From positions 1 through 18,594 of the forward strand of contig CAMLEF010000047.1 in the NCBI GenBank assembly GCA_946478675.1: a stretch of 18,594 bases of DNA, in the 5' to 3' direction. The notes beneath the pieces were generated by a model, which was not told the DNA's origin, searched no databases, and saw only the letters and a list, made by a program, of their open reading frames with translations. A program made the translations under genes and the position numbers. Shown here piece by piece: positions 6,859 to 13,653 of this stretch. Numbering within the stretch: position 1 is the first letter of the stretch; every line of letters starts with the position of its first letter. The DNA comes from an uncultured Flavobacteriales bacterium (GTDB lineage: Bacteria; Bacteroidota; Bacteroidia; Palsa-965).

Positions 6859-7332
6859 TCATTTTAGCAGTCCCAGCGATTGCGCTTTTTGTACGGCCTG
6901 CGTCCTGCGGTTCACTTCGAGCTTGAGGAACAAATTCGACGTGTGCGTTTTGATCGTGTTCAGCGAAACGAAGAGGCGGTCGGCGATCTCCTGGTTGGAT
7001 AAACCTTCCGCGATCAGTTTCAGCACTTCCATTTCGCGTTCGCTGATGCCGAGGGCGGCGATCTTTTTTTCGTCGGGCGCGAATGGTTTTTCTACCGGCA
7101 CGTGTTTTTCCACGATCACGATTTCTTTCTCCGGCTTTTTCCGCGTGAGCTTCCAGCCGCCCCAGATGCCGAGCGCGGTGAACAGCAACGCGATGAGCCC
7201 CGCGTAAATTTCCGTCGCGTGATCGATGATGAGGAAGCGGTATTCCATCCACTTCAGCACGCCGGTGAGCAACGCCAGGGCCGCGCCGTACAGCAGCACC
7301 TGGAACTTGAAGGGCATGGAGCGGAGGCGCAT
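6859..7332 (-). CDS. Membrane-tethered LuxR-type transcriptional regulator
   Basis: 157 aa: two transmembrane helices (about 10-27 and 42-62), a charged linker (63-92, EKEIVIVEKHVPVEKPF) and a C-terminal LuxR/GerE helix-turn-helix (about 94-157) with LGISEREMEVLKLIAEGLSN, QEIADRLFVSLNTIKTH and LFLKLEV. There is no receiver or ligand domain, so a membrane signal is presumably sensed directly or through a partner. I chose ATG 7332 because AAGGA lies 8 bp upstream and the previous gene's TAA ends 4 bp before it. An in-frame ATG at 7416 would overlap that gene by 80 bp, and the ATG at 7317 lacks an SD. It is the last gene of the DoxX-lipoprotein unit and lies upstream of the DUF4199-type gene, a likely target. 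Confidence 0.88.
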   Translation of the reverse strand: MRLRSMPFKFQVLLYGAALALLTGVLKWMEYRFLIIDHATEIYAGLIALLFTALGIWGGWKLTRKKPEKEIVIVEKHVPVEKPFAPDEKKIAALGISEREMEVLKLIAEGLSNQEIADRLFVSLNTIKTHTSNLFLKLEVNRRTQAVQKAQSLGLLK

Positions 7333-7336
7333 GGAC

Positions 7337-7885
7337 TTATTCCTTACAATGATGTATGGAGTGTACGATACTGTACAAAAGGTTGATTTGTTGTTCGTGC
7401 TCTGCCGGCTGATCACTTTTTGTAAGGCAGGTAAAATGGATCAATGACTGATGATCGATAAACTCACCTTGCAGGTAAATAATTCCAAGACACGAAAAAT
7501 AGCGCATTTGCAGGGGGCGGCCGTTTAATGTATCGCTAAACTTCGTTTGGGGATTACGGGAAGAAGGAACTTTAAATAAAAAGTCCGTGGTGTCGGATCG
7601 CGTTTCAAAAATTATCTTACCGATACTATCGCACGATATTTCTGTTTTGTCTTTAAAGTTGTGAATCGAAAATCCGTTCGGCAAATAAATACAACATTTA
7701 TTCTGCGGCAATGAAACTGCTTGAGCCGTATCCAGGCTGATAATGCGGACGGGTTTTTGGGGTGTTTCTTTTGTCGTTTTTAAAATCACCGGCATTTCAG
7801 GAGGCGTGTAATTGCTGTGGCAGCAGACCGCAAATGCCATTCCGTAAAATGGTAAACTTATCCGAAGTAACCTGGCGAGATGCAT
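7337..7885 (-). CDS. Small exported hypothetical protein (paralogue group member 3)
   Basis: 182 aa. The N-terminus has a hydrophobic signal-like segment ending in MAFAVCC; Cys21/22 could be lipidated, but the lipobox (FAVC) is poor. The C-terminal half has FSDTLNGRPLQMRYFSC and INLLYSIVHSIHH, which match in order and spacing the corresponding segments of the lipoproteins at 4699-5217 and 7897-8583, so shared ancestry is likely though divergent. Base composition is more AT-rich than its neighbours over parts of the gene. It starts 11 bp after the upstream stop and ends 4 bp before the LuxR gene; its last codons carry that gene's Shine-Dalgarno. Function unknown. Confidence 0.72.
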   Translation of the reverse strand: MHLARLLRISLPFYGMAFAVCCHSNYTPPEMPVILKTTKETPQKPVRIISLDTAQAVSLPQNKCCIYLPNGFSIHNFKDKTEISCDSIGKIIFETRSDTTDFLFKVPSSRNPQTKFSDTLNGRPLQMRYFSCLGIIYLQGEFIDHQSLIHFTCLTKSDQPAEHEQQINLLYSIVHSIHHCKE

Positions 7886-7896
7886 TTGTGGCTAAG

Positions 7897-8583
7897 TTAT
7901 TTCCGGAGCTTTTGCTGCCCGGAGCTTTGCTTTTTTGAAGAATCCTGAATGCCGGCCGCATCGTCCTTGCGGATCGTCAGCACCATTTTAAAAAGCCGGT
8001 CGAGCTCGCGGAGATTGTCGGAGTAGCACCAGCAGTGAATGAACTGATCGTTGCCGATGTCGATGAACGTTTCGCGCTGCGTGTATTTCGCGGTGGTGTA
8101 TTCGACCCATTTCTGCTTCTTGCCGAGGAAGGTGGTGTCGATGACGCGCTCGGTGTATTCGATCTTCGGCGGGTTGATGTCGGGGTGCGGTCCGAAATAC
8201 ACGCCTGCTTCTCCGCGCGTGACGGTGGTGTCGAACGGCGTGAAATAATAGACGACGGAGAATCCCTGGTTCTGCTGCGTTTCGATGTGCAGCGTATTCA
8301 TCATCTCGAGGCTGTAGCCGCTCGAGCCGATAGCGGTGTGCGTGGTGGGAATGACGACGTCGGGGGGCGATTGCTGATTGTTGATTTTTGATGGTTGATT
8401 TTCAGAGGGAGGTTGTTTGTTCTCTTCGCAGGAGATCACGGTGAAAGAAAGCACGAACGCTGCCAAAATAGCCGTGGCTGAGCGTGTCGCCCCGCCTGTG
8501 TGTTGTAAGGCGAGTCGGGCAGGCCTGCGCAAGCGAAGACGCGACCCAAAGGTGATTGAAATTGATTGGTTGCTGCTCCTCAT
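7897..8583 (-). CDS. Hypothetical lipoprotein (paralogue group member 2) with odd N-terminal extension
   Basis: A 228-aa product from ATG 8583, with lipobox VISC at residues 49-52 preceded by ILAAFVLSFT. The lipobox is unusually far in because residues ~12-38 are an Arg/Ala-rich stretch (TFGSRLRLRRPARLALQHTG) encoded by a GC-rich palindromic block that looks inserted. An internal TTG at 8466 would give a normal 12-residue signal before the Cys and may be the true or original start. After the Cys comes a Pro/Asn/Gln linker (~53-75) and then a folded domain with IGSSGYSLEMMNTLHI, AGVYFGPH, VIDTTFLGKKQKWVEYTT and LDRLFKMVLTIRK, shared with the lipoprotein at 4699-5217. ATG 8583 is 3 bp after the DoxX stop. 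Function unknown. Confidence 0.75.
   Translation of the reverse strand: MRSSNQSISITFGSRLRLRRPARLALQHTGGATRSATAILAAFVLSFTVISCEENKQPPSENQPSKINNQQSPPDVVIPTTHTAIGSSGYSLEMMNTLHIETQQNQGFSVVYYFTPFDTTVTRGEAGVYFGPHPDINPPKIEYTERVIDTTFLGKKQKWVEYTTAKYTQRETFIDIGNDQFIHCWCYSDNLRELDRLFKMVLTIRKDDAAGIQDSSKKQSSGQQKLRK
8472..8555. repeat. GC-rich palindromic block inside the 5' end of the lipoprotein gene
   Basis: The block contains the perfect 10-bp palindrome GCAGGCCTGC (8519-8528) and interrupted complements GTCGCCCCGCC / GGCGAGTCGGGC around TGTGTGTTGTAA. Its composition differs from the flanking coding sequence, and it encodes an Arg-rich stretch where a signal peptide should be. I take it as a small inserted repeat; the edges are approximate. 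Confidence 0.45.
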
Positions 8584-8586
8584 TAT

Positions 8587-8988
8587 TTATTTCACTTTGC
8601 GGATCGCGTTGTCGAGCGAAAATTTTCCGGGTCCGAGGATGAAGATCGCGATATAGAGCATAAGATAAACGAGTGCCAGCTCTTTTTCGCCGAAATCGTC
8701 CGGGGCATGCACGATGAGCACGATAACGGCAAAACAGAGGATAAGCGGGATGGTGGCGATGCGCGTGAATAATCCGAGCACGAGAAAAATCGTGCAGAAA
8801 AATTCCGCGAAGATGGTCATCGAGAGTGATGCGGTGTGGCCGACGTGCAGCGGGTCGGAAAATTTTTCGGACATCGTGCTGAAGTTCGAGAGTTTCTTCC
8901 AGCCGTGCGTGAGCATCGTGGCGGAGGAGAGGCGCAGGATGAGCGAGGAGATATTGACGGCGGTTTCCGGTTTGAAAGAGATTTTCAT
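8587..8988 (-). CDS. DoxX-family membrane protein
   Basis: 133 aa with four transmembrane segments. Typical DoxX marks are SLILRLSSATMLTHGWKKLS near the N-terminus, then SLSMTIFAEFFCTIFLVLGLFTR, ATIPLILCFAVIVLIVHAPD and ALVYLMLYIAIFILGPGKFS ending in the LDNAIRK tail. DoxX proteins are small inner-membrane proteins linked in some species to redox or sulfur stress; the exact reaction here is unknown. I start at ATG 8988 (MKISFKPET) because the residues upstream (to 9081) are non-conserved and overlap a good promoter and a terminator hairpin. It is the first gene of a unit that continues 3 bp later into the lipoprotein gene. Confidence 0.87.
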   Translation of the reverse strand: MKISFKPETAVNISSLILRLSSATMLTHGWKKLSNFSTMSEKFSDPLHVGHTASLSMTIFAEFFCTIFLVLGLFTRIATIPLILCFAVIVLIVHAPDDFGEKELALVYLMLYIAIFILGPGKFSLDNAIRKVK

Positions 8989-9012
8989 TTGGAGCGGATG
9001 GATGATGAAAAT

Positions 9013-9044
9013 CAAAGTTCGTATTCCGGGGAGGAGAATCCAAA
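9013..9044 (-). promoter_or_regulatory. Candidate promoter of the doxX-lipoprotein-luxR unit
   Basis: On the minus strand TTTG (9044-9041) is followed after 20 bp by GAACTTTG (9020-9013), one mismatch from TAnnTTTG. Spacing and composition fit the Bacteroidota -33/-7 promoter. The predicted start near 9007 leaves a leader of about 18 bases before ATG 8988. Confidence 0.55.
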
Positions 9045-9067
9045 CTTTGCGTCGTCTGGTAAAAATG

Positions 9068-9127
9068 AACCACGGAGACACGGGGGCACGGAGAAAAGAT
9101 ACTCCGTGTCCCCGTGTCTCCGTGGTT
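9068..9127. terminator. 26-bp inverted repeat with GGAGACACGG words, abutting the ispH stop
   Basis: Arms 9068-9093 and 9102-9127 pair over 26 bp with one mismatch and an 8-base loop (AAAAGATA). Each arm carries CACGGAG, ACACGGGG and CACGGAG words. The right arm shares a base with the ispH TAA, and on the minus strand the structure is followed by CATTTTTACC, so it should stop ispH transcription before the doxX promoter. Confidence 0.85.
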
Positions 9128-10353
9128 TAATTCTGCGGCATCGCCAGCAACACTTCCTCCGTCGCCTTCACATTCTCAAAATAACCGAGCAGCTTTTGCA
9201 GCACGCGATCCACAACGCTGTCGGGACAACTCGCGCCGCTGGTGAGGATGATGCGCGCGGGACGATGTGCGGGGAGCCAGTTCTCCGTTTCTTTCAGCGC
9301 ATGCTGGTGCAAATCGAAATGGCGGATGCGGGTGGCGGAAAGCAATTCCGTTTCGTCCTTGATGAAATACGTCGGGAATTTTTCTTCGCAGAGCTCGACG
9401 AGGTGCGAGGTGTTGGAGCTGTTGTAACCACCGACAACAATCGCGAGGTCCGCCGGTTGTTCGAGCAGGCCGTAGGTCGCATCCTGGTTTTCGTTTGTCG
9501 CGTAGCAGAGCGTGTCGCGGGTGTCGGCGAAATGTTCTTTGATCGTCGCTTCGCCGAATTTTTCGATCATCACGTTTTTGAAATGATCGGCGATGGCCTG
9601 CGTTTCCGTGGCGAGCATCGTGGTCTGGTTGATGACGCCGACGCGTTGCAGGTCTTTTTCCGGGTCGAAATTTTCACTCGTGCGGCCGGCAAAAAGACGA
9701 TCGAATTCCGCGCGCGGGAGTTTCCCGAGAATGAATTCGCCGAGGCGCTGCGACTCTTCCATGTCTTTGACGACGATGACGGGGCTGTGCTGCGCGCTGT
9801 GCGAGAACGTGGCGCGGGTTTCTTCGTGATTCGGCTTGCCGTGCAGGATGATCGTGTGCGCGCCTTTCGAGAGATCGCCCGATTTTTTCCAGACGCGCTC
9901 GACGAACGGGCAGGTGGTGTTGTAACGCTGCGGTTCGATGCCGAGGTTGCGCAGCTTCGTTTCGATTTCGATCGTTGTTCCGAATGCGGGAATGATCACG
10001 ATATCATCGGCGCGTAATTCTTCCCACGGTACAAGCTGTTTGCCGGAAGTATCCATCAGGAATTTGACGCCGCGCGAAGTGAGATCGTTGTTCACTTCGG
10101 GATTGTGGATCATCTGGCTGAGCAGGAAGATGCGCTTGCCGGGATTTTCTTCGATGGCGCTGAACGAAATTTCGACCGCATTTTCAACGCCGTAACAAAA
10201 CCCGAAATGACGTGCGATGTAAACGGTGACGGGACCGAAGTCGAGCACCGAGGGCGCAAAATCCTTCTTCTTCGGATCCTGTGCCTTACGGATGGCTTTG
10301 AGCCGCGCGATCACAGGGCTGCGGTAGAATTCGGGGATGTTGAAGGATTTCAT
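9127..10353 (-). CDS. ispH: 4-hydroxy-3-methylbut-2-enyl diphosphate reductase, long form
   Basis: Last step of the MEP isoprenoid pathway: reduces HMBPP to IPP and DMAPP with a [4Fe-4S] cluster; cytosolic. Cluster cysteines are visible in GFCYGVENAV (Cys53), NTTCPFVERVWKK and TSGASCPDSVVDRVL. HGKPNHEETRA carries the active-site Glu region; INQTTM, DTLCYATNENQDA and VVGGYNSSNTSHLVEL are further family blocks. At 408 aa it exceeds the common ~300-aa bacterial enzyme and has an extra N-terminal segment and 'CYATNENQDA' style blocks as in the cyanobacterial/plant-type branch. The start at MKSFNIPEFYRS is chosen because upstream codons (to 10416) overlap the promoter and a repeat. The gene follows mltG on the same strand but is separated by a long dyad and has its own -7 element. 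Confidence 0.95.
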   Translation of the reverse strand: MKSFNIPEFYRSPVIARLKAIRKAQDPKKKDFAPSVLDFGPVTVYIARHFGFCYGVENAVEISFSAIEENPGKRIFLLSQMIHNPEVNNDLTSRGVKFLMDTSGKQLVPWEELRADDIVIIPAFGTTIEIETKLRNLGIEPQRYNTTCPFVERVWKKSGDLSKGAHTIILHGKPNHEETRATFSHSAQHSPVIVVKDMEESQRLGEFILGKLPRAEFDRLFAGRTSENFDPEKDLQRVGVINQTTMLATETQAIADHFKNVMIEKFGEATIKEHFADTRDTLCYATNENQDATYGLLEQPADLAIVVGGYNSSNTSHLVELCEEKFPTYFIKDETELLSATRIRHFDLHQHALKETENWLPAHRPARIILTSGASCPDSVVDRVLQKLLGYFENVKATEEVLLAMPQN

Positions 10354-10358
10354 CGGGG

Positions 10359-10366
10359 CAAAATTA
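10359..10366 (-). promoter_or_regulatory. -7 element immediately before the ispH start codon
   Basis: The minus strand reads TAATTTTG, an exact TAnnTTTG match, with only five bases (CCCCG) before the ATG. Transcription would begin at or within a base or two of the A of ATG, giving a leaderless or nearly leaderless message. No clear -33 TTTG is visible about 20 bp upstream. Confidence 0.5.
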
Positions 10367-10414
10367 CGAAATGGGAGGCGGTGGGTGGTTTGATTAACAT
10401 TTAGTAGTAAATGC

Positions 10415-10529
10415 AATGTGCTAATTTGCCAATATGCTAATATGCCAATGTTTCGCAGTTAAAGTGACTTCAGTAGTGCGGCGGGCTCGTGTGCATTAGC
10501 ACATTAGCATATTGGCAAATCAGCACATT
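10415..10529. terminator. 36-bp inverted repeat with TGCTAAT/TGCCAAT words, 2 bp past the mltG stop
   Basis: Arms 10415-10450 and 10494-10529 match over 33 of 36 positions, with a 43-bp loop. Each arm is four near-copies of an 8-9 bp word (GTGCTAAT, TTGCCAAT, ATGCTAAT, ATGCCAAT). The right arm ends two bases after the mltG stop codon. A small extra hairpin CATTTA/TAAATG lies at 10398-10413. No strong T run follows, so termination may be inefficient or Rho-dependent. Confidence 0.75.
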
Positions 10530-10531
10530 GA

Positions 10532-11581
10532 TTATCGGTGAATCGAAGCTGCGTTTAAGGCGCGCTGGTATTCTTTGGCATTGCGCAGGTGCTGGTTGTA
10601 ATCCGAGGTGAACTTGTGGTGGCCGGTGCCGAACTCTGCGCACATGTAGATGTAGTCGCTTTTCTTGTAGTTGAGCACGGCGTCGATGCTGACGGGCTCG
10701 GGCATGCGGATGGGGCCGGGCGGAAGTCCCGTGTGCTTGTAGGTGTTGAACGGCGAATCGATGTCGAGGTCGCTGTTGAGGACGCGCTGGATGCTGAAGT
10801 CGCCGAGGGCATACACGACGGTAGGATCGGATTGCAGCGGGATGCCTTGATGCAGGCGGTTGATGTACAGCCCGGCGATGGTAGCGCGCTCGTCGGGATA
10901 GCGGGTTTGTTCGGCTTCGACGATGGAAGCGAGGATGATGACTTCCGACTGCTGCATGCCGATGGCGCGCGCGCGGGCTTTGCGATCGTCCGTCCAGAAC
11001 TTCTTGTACTCCGACGCCATGCGCTCGAAGAACTGTTCCTCGCTCGTGTTCCACCAAAGCTCATACGTGTTCGGAATGAACAGCGTCATCACCGTCGTCG
11101 GCGACATGCCGTATTTGCCGAGGAATCCCGGATCGTTGAGCAGGAATAAAAATTTCGCGGAGTCCGCTTCGAGCTTTGCGCCCACGCGGCCTGCGAGCTG
11201 TTCCTTCGTGCGGATGTTGTTGAAGGTGAATTCCACCGGCGCCTGGTCGCCCGCGCGCAGCATGTTGACGAGCTTTTCATTGCTCATGCCGTCGGTGAGA
11301 CGGTAACGCCCGGGCTTCGGCGTTTTGAATTTTTTCAGTCGCGCGATGAACGTAAAGCCGGACGTGTCGTCGACGATCTTTTCTTCTTTCAGCTGCAGCA
11401 CGAGCTCCGGGAAAGTCGTGCCGGTATGCACGTAAAAATATTCCGGCTTGTGATCGGGCGTGTGTACGTTCGGCTTGTAATACACCTGGTAAAACCACCA
11501 TCCGCCGAGACCCGCCAGCACGGCCATCACCAGCACTGCGATCAGCACGATTCGTTTGATAATTTTCGATTTTCCGCTCAT
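10532..11581 (-). CDS. mltG: Endolytic murein transglycosylase (YceG family)
   Basis: Cleaves nascent peptidoglycan glycan strands and is thought to set their length; inner-membrane protein with a periplasmic catalytic domain. 349 aa: basic N-terminus, one transmembrane helix (about 10-30, IVLIAVLVMAVLAGLGGWWF), a LysM-like region (~45-115, YFYVHTGTTFPELVLQLKEE, RYRLTDGMSNEKLVNML), then the YceG domain. The catalytic Glu is Glu222 in IILASIVEAEQ, followed by ERATIAGLYINRLHQGIPLQ and SDPTVVYALG, all close to the family signature. PSGPIRMPEP-like GLPPGPIRMPEPVSIDA and HKFTSDYNQHLRNAKEYQ close the domain. ATG 11581 is chosen because longer in-frame codons run back into the cytochrome gene. It follows that gene by 17 bp. 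Confidence 0.95.
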   Translation of the reverse strand: MSGKSKIIKRIVLIAVLVMAVLAGLGGWWFYQVYYKPNVHTPDHKPEYFYVHTGTTFPELVLQLKEEKIVDDTSGFTFIARLKKFKTPKPGRYRLTDGMSNEKLVNMLRAGDQAPVEFTFNNIRTKEQLAGRVGAKLEADSAKFLFLLNDPGFLGKYGMSPTTVMTLFIPNTYELWWNTSEEQFFERMASEYKKFWTDDRKARARAIGMQQSEVIILASIVEAEQTRYPDERATIAGLYINRLHQGIPLQSDPTVVYALGDFSIQRVLNSDLDIDSPFNTYKHTGLPPGPIRMPEPVSIDAVLNYKKSDYIYMCAEFGTGHHKFTSDYNQHLRNAKEYQRALNAASIHR

Positions 11582-11598
11582 AAACGCCGGGGGTAACG

Positions 11599-13653
11599 TC
11601 ACTTGGTTTGATGTCCGTCGATGCTTTGGAGCAGCTGCTGCGCCTGCGCATTTTTCGGGTTGACCTTCAACGCACGCTTCGCATAGCTGATTGCATTCGT
11701 TGCGTCGCCGCGATACAGGTAGAGTCCTGCCATGTTCAGCAACGCCTGTTCGTAATCGGGATCGGCAGCGAGCGCACGCTGGTAATAGTGTTCGGCTTTC
11801 TTGTCGTCTTTTTCCATCAGCCAGAGATAGCCGAGGTTCGTCAGCGCAGGCACGTACGTCGGGTTCTGGTCGATGACCTGCTGGTACTGCGCGCGCGCCT
11901 CGAAATTCTTTTGCTGCGTTGCTAATGCCAATGCGTACTTGCTGCGGAAATCGGGATGATACGGCGCGAGGTCGACGGCTTTTTTGTAGAAGAGCTCCGA
12001 CGTGGCGGGATCGCCCAAACGGAAATACGCTTCGCCGACACGGTACGCCGTCCACGCATCGGCATTGTCGAACGAAACGCGCGTGAGCAACGAATCGATC
12101 GCGTATTGACGGCCGGTGCGCTCCACGGTATTTTTTACGCCCATGTAATCGTTGCGCAGGAAATAATAATGCACGAGATCGCTGAAGTTAGTGCGCACTT
12201 CCGCTGTCGAACGTTCGGGCAGATATTTTTTCGCCGAATCGAGCAGCTCCGGGTTGTGATCGAATTTTTCGAATTGCTGGAGATAAGCTTTCGCGCGGAT
12301 CTGCGGCGCGGGATTTTTTTCGTTCACCGCGTAAAGGCCGAGAAATTTGCGCAGGCTGTCGTTGCCGGCCGCGACCGTTTTCACCGGCTTGCGAATGAAA
12401 TGGTCGTGCACCGTGACGTGCGGGATGTCGATCGCTCCGGAGCGCGGCATGTGGCAGGAAACGCAGTTGTTCGAAGCGGCGGCAAGATGTTCGGGCGTGT
12501 CGCTGCATTTCACGAGCGTGCTTTTTTTCGTGCCTTCGTGATGGCAATTCGTGCAGGCCGCATTGAAATGGTCGTCGCCGGTTTCTTTGACGGACACGTG
12601 CGGGTTGTGACAAGTCACGCAGGTCATCGCGCTGCGATACGGATGCAGCGGATCTTCGGGCGATGCGGAACGGCGCGCTTCGGTTTGCAGGAAGCACGGG
12701 CTCATCTTCAGGCGTTCCGCATGCGAAGCCATGATGAACTGGTCTTCGGCGCCTTCGTATTTCGGCATGAACACTGTTTCGAAATCCGAGAGCCGCATGC
12801 CCGGGCGGAAATCGAAGAAGGATTTTCCCGGCTTCAGCACCGCGTTGCCCTGCAAATGACAGCGCTGGCAAACATCGAACTGCAGATCGGGCGAAAGCTT
12901 CGACGGGTTGACGATCGTGTAGTCGATGTACTTCGAGGTGTCGACGATGTTGCCGGCCATTTTTTCCTGCACGTGCAGCGAGCCGGGGCCGTGACAGCGT
13001 TCGCAGCCGATGCCGTTGGGAACGGAGGTGTATTTGTTTTCTGAGCCTTCAACGAATCCCGGCAGCGAGTTGTGGCAGCTCATGCATTCGAGACCGATCT
13101 GCCGGCTGAAGCGCGAGTTGTAGCCGTTCTCGAATCCCGGCGGCAAATCCCATTCGCCTTTCTGCGCGTAAAACGTCATCGGCATCTGGTACACGTAACC
13201 GTTCTCGCTGTGCATGTGCGAATTCGTGTGCTGCCCGGAGCCGACGATGTAATCGACTTTTTCCGTGCGCGAATAAACCGTGTCGCGTCCTTCCAGGCGG
13301 AACTCAGTGATGAACATGGACGAGTCGCGGAAGTAGCTGTGGTACCACATGTCGCGGAACTTATCGTAGATGGTAGAGGGCTTGCCGAACTTCGCAACGG
13401 ATTTATGCGCGGTGGCGAGGTCGAACGACTGGCCCATGCCGGTGTGAATGAACGTCTGGTAAATGTTCTCGTGGCACTTGCGGCAGGTTTGCATGCCGAC
13501 GTAATGCACGGAATCCGCGTGGTTGAGGTAGAGCAGCTTCGGCGTGGAATCGTTCGCGCTCTTTTTTTCTTCGCTGTTTCCCCCGCAATACGACAGCGTG
13601 AAGACGATCGCCAGGAGCGAGCACACGACAAGGAGAACGCGGAGGTTTTTCAT
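11599..13653 (-). CDS. Heptaheme c-type cytochrome with C-terminal TPR domain
   Basis: 684 aa. The N-terminus is a signal/anchor (LRVLLVVCSLLAIVFTLSYC); Cys23 might be lipidated, though Tyr before Cys is atypical. Seven CXXCH heme sites: CRKCH 57-61, CMSCH 190-194, CERCH 217-221, CQRCH 262-266, CVTCH 345-349, CTNCH 367-371 and CVSCH 397-401. VGSGQHTNSHMH (137-148) is a block seen in cytochrome c554-like multiheme proteins. From ~530 to 675 there are about four TPR units (AYRVGEAYFRLGDPATSEL, ALTNLGYLWLMEKDDKKAEH, ALLNMAGLYLYRGDATNAI). Probably periplasmic electron transfer or a multiheme oxidoreductase that docks a partner through the TPRs; substrate unknown. ATG 13653 precedes the signal peptide; upstream in-frame codons are in repeat DNA. 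Confidence 0.9.
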   Translation of the reverse strand: MKNLRVLLVVCSLLAIVFTLSYCGGNSEEKKSANDSTPKLLYLNHADSVHYVGMQTCRKCHENIYQTFIHTGMGQSFDLATAHKSVAKFGKPSTIYDKFRDMWYHSYFRDSSMFITEFRLEGRDTVYSRTEKVDYIVGSGQHTNSHMHSENGYVYQMPMTFYAQKGEWDLPPGFENGYNSRFSRQIGLECMSCHNSLPGFVEGSENKYTSVPNGIGCERCHGPGSLHVQEKMAGNIVDTSKYIDYTIVNPSKLSPDLQFDVCQRCHLQGNAVLKPGKSFFDFRPGMRLSDFETVFMPKYEGAEDQFIMASHAERLKMSPCFLQTEARRSASPEDPLHPYRSAMTCVTCHNPHVSVKETGDDHFNAACTNCHHEGTKKSTLVKCSDTPEHLAAASNNCVSCHMPRSGAIDIPHVTVHDHFIRKPVKTVAAGNDSLRKFLGLYAVNEKNPAPQIRAKAYLQQFEKFDHNPELLDSAKKYLPERSTAEVRTNFSDLVHYYFLRNDYMGVKNTVERTGRQYAIDSLLTRVSFDNADAWTAYRVGEAYFRLGDPATSELFYKKAVDLAPYHPDFRSKYALALATQQKNFEARAQYQQVIDQNPTYVPALTNLGYLWLMEKDDKKAEHYYQRALAADPDYEQALLNMAGLYLYRGDATNAISYAKRALKVNPKNAQAQQLLQSIDGHQTK

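Noticed and set aside
8836..10017. 393-codon plus-strand open frame over ispH
   Set aside because: Antisense to a firmly recognised ispH and spanning the terminator and doxX promoter; no domain seen.
11582..12055. In-frame N-terminal extension of MltG
   Set aside because: It would overlap the cytochrome TPR region by about 450 bp; MltG proteins start with a short basic segment and a TM helix, which is at 11581.
11956..13044. 362-codon plus-strand open frame over the cytochrome gene
   Set aside because: Antisense to seven heme motifs and TPRs in the other strand; shadow frame.
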